Positions 4,743-8,109 of a DNA stretch of 8,109 nucleotides are shown piece by piece. Every line of letters starts with the position of its first letter. Positions within the stretch are counted from its first letter, which is position 1. The notes beneath the pieces were generated by a model. The model searched no databases. It was not told the DNA's origin and saw nothing but the letters and a program-made list of their open reading frames with translations. Source of the DNA: UBA7672 sp034439955 (GTDB lineage Bacteria > Pseudomonadota > Alphaproteobacteria > Caulobacterales > Hyphomonadaceae); assembly GCA_034439955.1 (NCBI GenBank), contig JAWXBJ010000061.1:1-8109 (forward strand), written 5' to 3'. Both the position numbers and the translations under genes were made by a program.

Positions 4743-7619
4743 TCACGGCGCAGCCGCCGCCGGCAGCACCCGCACTTCCAACGCCGCTTCCGGCTTGAGC
4801 CAGCGGTTGGCGGCCGCCACCAGGTCGGCGATCGTCACTGTCCGCACACTCGCCTCGACGGCGGGCAGCATGCCCCGCGCCATCTGGTCCGGCCGTCCCT
4901 GAGCCTGAGCGATCAGCGACAACCAGTAGCCGTTCGACGTCGAATTGCGGGGCAGCTGTTCCAGTGCGGGCGTAATGGCGCGCTGGAATTCATCCGCGCT
5001 GATCCCGCCCGCCCGCAATTCGGCGCTGATGGATTCGAGCGCCAGGATCACCCGGTCGGCGTCCTCGGGCTTCACCTGGGTCCCGGCCGACAGATAGCCC
5101 CAGCCCGGATAGACCGACGACAGGGAGGCGCCCGCCGACGGCGAATAGCTGGCCCCCAGCGCCTCGCGCACGCGCTCGATCACCTTCAGGCGCATCACCG
5201 AGGCGAGCACGCTGACGACGCGCGCGGCCTGTGGGTCGGCGTCAGGATCGATGTCCACCGGCCAGTAGACGTTGGCGATCGCCTGGGCTGGCTCTCCGGT
5301 ATGCGTCAGTGTGAGCGGCGCGCGCTCGCGCCGGAAGGTGACGGGCCTGTCGGAGCGATGCAGGGTCGAGACCGCCTCGCGCTGCGGAAGGGCGCCGAAG
5401 GTCCGTGCCACCGCCCTGATCGCCGCCTCCTCCTCGACATCGCCGACGATCGCGATCTCGATTGCGCCCGTGCGCAGCAGAGGCTCCAGATAACCCCGCA
5501 GCTCCGTGAACGACCGCGAAACGGCGCCATCGTCCGGGTCGGAACCGAAGCGCTTGTCGCCGGAAGCCAGAATACGCATTCCGCGAGTACGCAGAACCGC
5601 CGCCGGATCGGAATCGAACCGCGGCCAGGACAACACGACGCCCTGCCGCCACCGGCGTTCCGCGTCCGGCCGATAGCCCGGCGCGGTGAGATAGGCGGCC
5701 GCGACCTGGAGTTGCAGCAGGAGATCGGCCGGCGTCGTGTTGTAGCTGCCGCCAAACGCCGTCGCCGAAGCCTGGAAACCGCTCTGCACCGCGCGGCCCG
5801 ACAGGACGTTGCGGAGGTCATCGTCCGAGTGTTTCACCAGCCCGCCGCCCGCATAGGCCGACATCAGGGAATCGAGCCCGAACGGCTTTTCAGGCAGAGC
5901 GAGTTCGCCCCCGCCGACGCGCACCGAGACCTGCACGACATTCTTCTGGAACCCGGTCCGCTTGATGTTGAGCCGGACATTGTTGGCGAAGGTCAGCGTG
6001 CGCGTGTCGATATCGGCAAGGCGCGTATCCCTGACGACAACTCCCGGCCGGCCGAAATCCGTGTAGGCGAACGGCGTCGCCGAACGCCCGGCCGGGGCGG
6101 TGACCGCGACCGCCGCGCTCTCCTTCCAGGCCGCGACGATTTCCTCTTCGACGCCTGGACGCGGCACGCTGCTGGCCATGAAGAAAAGCGGCGTGCGAAT
6201 CCCCAGCCACTGGCGGAACACCTCCTGAACCGCTTCGGGCGTCGCCTCCCTCGCCCAGCCCTCGAAGCGCGCCAGCCCCGATGACGGCGTCGCGAACACC
6301 TGATCGTCGAGCACCGAACGTGTGAGCTGGTCGACCAGCTGGCCTGTCGTCCGCGTGCTCTCGCGCTGCGCGCCGTTCGCGACGCTGGTGCGCAGGGAGG
6401 CGACCTGCTCGGCGATCTCGTCCGCCGTGAAACCGTGCAGCAGGGCCCTGCGCCATTCCTGTTCCAGCGCCTGAAGCCCCGGCTTCCAGCTCTCGGGCGT
6501 CACCGCGACCGAACCGCTGGCGACGTCCGCCGCCTCTAGAACGTCGGAAGAGGACAGGCCAGCCGACCGAAAGGGCGGCGCCTCGCCATTAGCCAGCCGC
6601 GCGAACCGGCGATTCATCGCGCCGGTCGCGAACGACAACAGGTTGCTGTCGCGCCGGTTCTCCGTCGTATCGGCCATATCCTCGAAGCCGCTGAGCGAAT
6701 AGACCGCGATCGAATCGCCGCCCTCGGGTTGCGTGAAGGCCGACGCCGCCGGCTCCCGGACGCCAGGCATGTAGCCGAGGTCCGGCTCAGCGCCCGGCGC
6801 GCCGCGCCCTGTCCAGTCGCCGAAGCGCGAGGCGATCTCAGCCTCGATCACCTTAACGTCGATGTCGCCCACAATCACCAGCACGGCGCGCTCGGGGCGG
6901 TAATAGCACTCATAGAGGCTGACAAAGGTTTCTCGCTTGGCCGTCGCGATCACCTGCGCGTCACCGATCGGCATCCGCGAGGCGGCATAGGCGCCGGGAA
7001 TCAGGAATTCCAGCTGCTGTTCAGCACGCCGCCGCGCAAAGGTGTCGCCCTGCCGATGCTCGGCCAGCACCACGCCGCGCTCGCGCTCGATCGCCTCGGC
7101 GTCAAAGGTCAGCTCGCTGGCGACCTCGCGCAGCAGCATCAGGCTTTCGCCGATCAGTTCATCTCCTGCGTTGGGAAGATCGAGCTTGTAGGTCGTATGG
7201 GTCTGCGACGTCTGGGCGTTGGTGTCGGCGCCAAATGCAAGGCCCAGGCGCTCGAGTATTCTGACCATTTCCCCTTCGGCCACGTTTCTGGAGCCGTTGA
7301 ACGCCATGTGCTCGATGAAGTGCGCGAGGCCGCGTTCGTCGTCGGCTTCGTGCAGCGACCCGAAGTCGAGAGCGAGGCGCATCGAGACCGCTCCGGGAGG
7401 CAGGCGGTTTTGCATCAGCGCATAGCGCATCCCGTTGGGAAGGACGCCGAAGGTCACGGCGGGGTCGGTCGCGATGTCGCTGGCGAGGTGCGCCCACAGC
7501 GGCTTTTCAGGAGCGGCCTGGGCGAAGGCCGGCGCAAGAGCCGCGCTGGCGGCGAACAGCAGCGCTCCCAGCCAGACCCGAAACAGGCCCTCGGGCCAGA
7601 CCCTCGCGTGATTTTTCAT
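4743..7619 (-). CDS. M16 family zinc metallopeptidase, PqqL/pitrilysin-like, exported
   Basis: A 958-residue single-chain protease of the insulinase/pitrilysin family, close in size to E. coli PqqL (about 930) and pitrilysin. M16 enzymes degrade peptides inside a closed chamber formed by two halves. The signal peptide (MKNHARVWPEGLFRVWLGALLFAASAALAPAFA) ends with cleavage near Ala33, so it should be periplasmic or lipid-facing in the envelope. The catalytic half starts at FGVLPNGMRYAL. It has HFIEH with zinc ligands His100 and His104 and catalytic Glu103. The third ligand, Glu180 in ERERGVV, is 76 residues after His104, the family spacing. The second half restarts at TLTFANNVRLNIKRT (541-555), has no HxxEH, and supplies the substrate-binding Arg818 and Tyr825 in RVREALGASY, seven apart as in insulin-degrading enzyme. 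All key residues are present, so it is probably active. No ribosome binding site stands at a normal distance from ATG 7619; see the promoter entry. The natural substrate is unknown. Confidence 0.95.
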   Translation of the reverse strand: MKNHARVWPEGLFRVWLGALLFAASAALAPAFAQAAPEKPLWAHLASDIATDPAVTFGVLPNGMRYALMQNRLPPGAVSMRLALDFGSLHEADDERGLAHFIEHMAFNGSRNVAEGEMVRILERLGLAFGADTNAQTSQTHTTYKLDLPNAGDELIGESLMLLREVASELTFDAEAIERERGVVLAEHRQGDTFARRRAEQQLEFLIPGAYAASRMPIGDAQVIATAKRETFVSLYECYYRPERAVLVIVGDIDVKVIEAEIASRFGDWTGRGAPGAEPDLGYMPGVREPAASAFTQPEGGDSIAVYSLSGFEDMADTTENRRDSNLLSFATGAMNRRFARLANGEAPPFRSAGLSSSDVLEAADVASGSVAVTPESWKPGLQALEQEWRRALLHGFTADEIAEQVASLRTSVANGAQRESTRTTGQLVDQLTRSVLDDQVFATPSSGLARFEGWAREATPEAVQEVFRQWLGIRTPLFFMASSVPRPGVEEEIVAAWKESAAVAVTAPAGRSATPFAYTDFGRPGVVVRDTRLADIDTRTLTFANNVRLNIKRTGFQKNVVQVSVRVGGGELALPEKPFGLDSLMSAYAGGGLVKHSDDDLRNVLSGRAVQSGFQASATAFGGSYNTTPADLLLQLQVAAAYLTAPGYRPDAERRWRQGVVLSWPRFDSDPAAVLRTRGMRILASGDKRFGSDPDDGAVSRSFTELRGYLEPLLRTGAIEIAIVGDVEEEAAIRAVARTFGALPQREAVSTLHRSDRPVTFRRERAPLTLTHTGEPAQAIANVYWPVDIDPDADPQAARVVSVLASVMRLKVIERVREALGASYSPSAGASLSSVYPGWGYLSAGTQVKPEDADRVILALESISAELRAGGISADEFQRAITPALEQLPRNSTSNGYWLSLIAQAQGRPDQMARGMLPAVEASVRTVTIADLVAAANRWLKPEAALEVRVLPAAAAP

Positions 7620-7626
7620 CCTGCCG

Positions 7627-7655
7627 ACTATGCGATGGGTGGGCGGGTCTGTCGA
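7627..7655 (-). promoter_or_regulatory. Possible leaderless promoter for the M16 peptidase gene
   Basis: On the - strand TCGACA (7655-7650; 5 of 6 to TTGACA) is followed after 17 bases by CATAGT (7632-7627; 4 of 6 to TATAAT). Only seven bases separate the -10 box from the ATG at 7619, so transcription would start on or within a base or two of the start codon. That fits the lack of a correctly spaced Shine-Dalgarno; AGG directly touches the ATG. The -10 lacks the first T, so this is a moderate-quality match. Confidence 0.42.
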
Positions 7656-7711
7656 TTGCCCGGGCGCACGCGCGCCTGTCCTGACCTCCCTGCCGTGCTA
7701 CCAAGCCTGCG

Positions 7712-8109
7712 ATGACCCGCCTTCCCCCCCAGCCCCGGATAGAGTGGCGCGCCGATGCGCCCTTCTCGCTGGATCTCGAAGACGTCTATTTTTCCGGCGA
7801 CGGCCTCTCGGAAAAGCGCGCCGTCTTTCTCGACGGCTGTCACCTCCCCGGCGCATGGGCTGGACGCGAGCGGTTCTGCATTGGCGAGCTTGGGTTTGGC
7901 GCGGGCCTCAACTTTCTTGCGGCCTGGGATCTGTGGCGCCGGCGCCGTCCTTCGCCTCACGCCCGGCTGGACTTCGTCTCCTTCGAGGGCGCGCTCCTCT
8001 CCGCCGCCGACGCCGCCCGCATCCCTGGCGCCTGGCCCGAGCTCGGAGGACTCTCCTCCATCTTGACGAGCCGCTGGCCCATCCGCGCCCGTGGCGTCCA
8101 GCGCATCGC
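7712..8109 (+). CDS. mnmC: tRNA (mnm5s2U34) methyltransferase MnmC/MnmD, N-terminal part, cut by window end
   Basis: The frame opens at ATG 7712 and stays open to the window edge, giving 132 residues. It starts MTRLPPQPRIEWRADAPFSLDLEDVYFSGDGLSEKRAVFLDG, matching the opening of the MnmC methyltransferase domain. The SAM-binding motif ELGFGAGLNFLAAW is at 59-72, and the next acidic motif is FVSFEG, with Glu92 in the ribose-binding position. The enzyme uses SAM to methylate nm5s2U to mnm5s2U at the wobble position of tRNAs for Lys, Glu and Gln. Whether the gene continues into the FAD-dependent oxidoreductase half (bifunctional MnmC) or ends after the methyltransferase (MnmD) cannot be seen, so the symbol is provisional. 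It is divergent from the M16 peptidase gene with 92 bases between starts and has no clear Shine-Dalgarno. A weak CTGACC (7681-7686) and GCTACC (7697-7702) pair lies just upstream. Confidence 0.92.
   Translation, partial: MTRLPPQPRIEWRADAPFSLDLEDVYFSGDGLSEKRAVFLDGCHLPGAWAGRERFCIGELGFGAGLNFLAAWDLWRRRRPSPHARLDFVSFEGALLSAADAARIPGAWPELGGLSSILTSRWPIRARGVQRI

Noticed and set aside
3580..4902. A 440-codon open frame on the + strand across the exported-protein gene
   Set aside because: It is antisense to a gene with a signal peptide, a strong ribosome binding site and recognisable conserved blocks. Its own product is Arg/Gly/Ala-rich with no domain, as expected from the complementary strand of GC-rich coding DNA.
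5301..7715. Long + strand open frames (5301-6284 and 6729-7715) opposite the M16 peptidase
   Set aside because: They mirror the high-GC third positions of the peptidase gene. The products are Arg-rich and low in complexity, without motifs, while the - strand has complete catalytic and substrate-binding residues.
7628..7960. A 110-codon - strand frame running from inside mnmC to the peptidase upstream region
   Set aside because: It covers the divergent spacer and lies antisense to the clear MnmC N-terminus; no recognisable domain.
7755..8066. A + strand frame overlapping the start of mnmC in another phase
   Set aside because: The frame opening at 7712 encodes the MnmC SAM-binding motif; this one has no family resemblance.

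Overview
The window looks like chromosomal DNA of a GC-rich, flagellated alphaproteobacterium. The reasons are the strong GC bias at third codon positions, a MotA with no motB directly behind it (as in Caulobacter and relatives), and several proteins of types common in Caulobacterales, Maricaulales and Sphingomonadales. No marker here fixes the genus, so this placement is an inference.

Layout from left to right. The 3' part of motA (flagellar stator, + strand) enters from the left edge. It is followed by a small four-helix DoxX-like membrane protein (+). That gene meets a MATE-family efflux transporter (-) tail to tail, and a single CTAG supplies both stop codons. From 1270 to 7619 every gene lies on the - strand. 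In order of transcription they are a PqqL-like M16 zinc metallopeptidase of 958 residues with a signal peptide, an exported conserved protein of unknown function, a DUF2239 protein, and the MATE transporter. At the right edge, divergent from the peptidase, begins an mnmC/mnmD gene for the methyltransferase of tRNA wobble-uridine modification, cut off by the window end.

How the genes relate. The peptidase and the unknown exported protein are co-directional, only 71 bases apart, and both carry signal peptides, so they may form a small envelope operon. The DUF2239 gene has its own sigma70-like promoter and a good ribosome binding site. It runs into a composite intergenic inverted-repeat element whose right edge encodes its last codons. 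The MATE gene lies on the other side of that element. The MATE, DoxX-like and MotA genes show no obvious functional link.

Most of the window is ordinary housekeeping and envelope content. I found no mobile element, CRISPR array, RNA gene, toxin-antitoxin pair or defence cassette, and nothing that amounts to a clear undescribed system. The best leads are a possible leaderless promoter for the peptidase, the nested repeat element at 2771-2888, and an AT-hook-like plus ribbon-helix-helix-like reading of the uncharacterised DUF2239 protein, which has paired direct repeats at its promoter.
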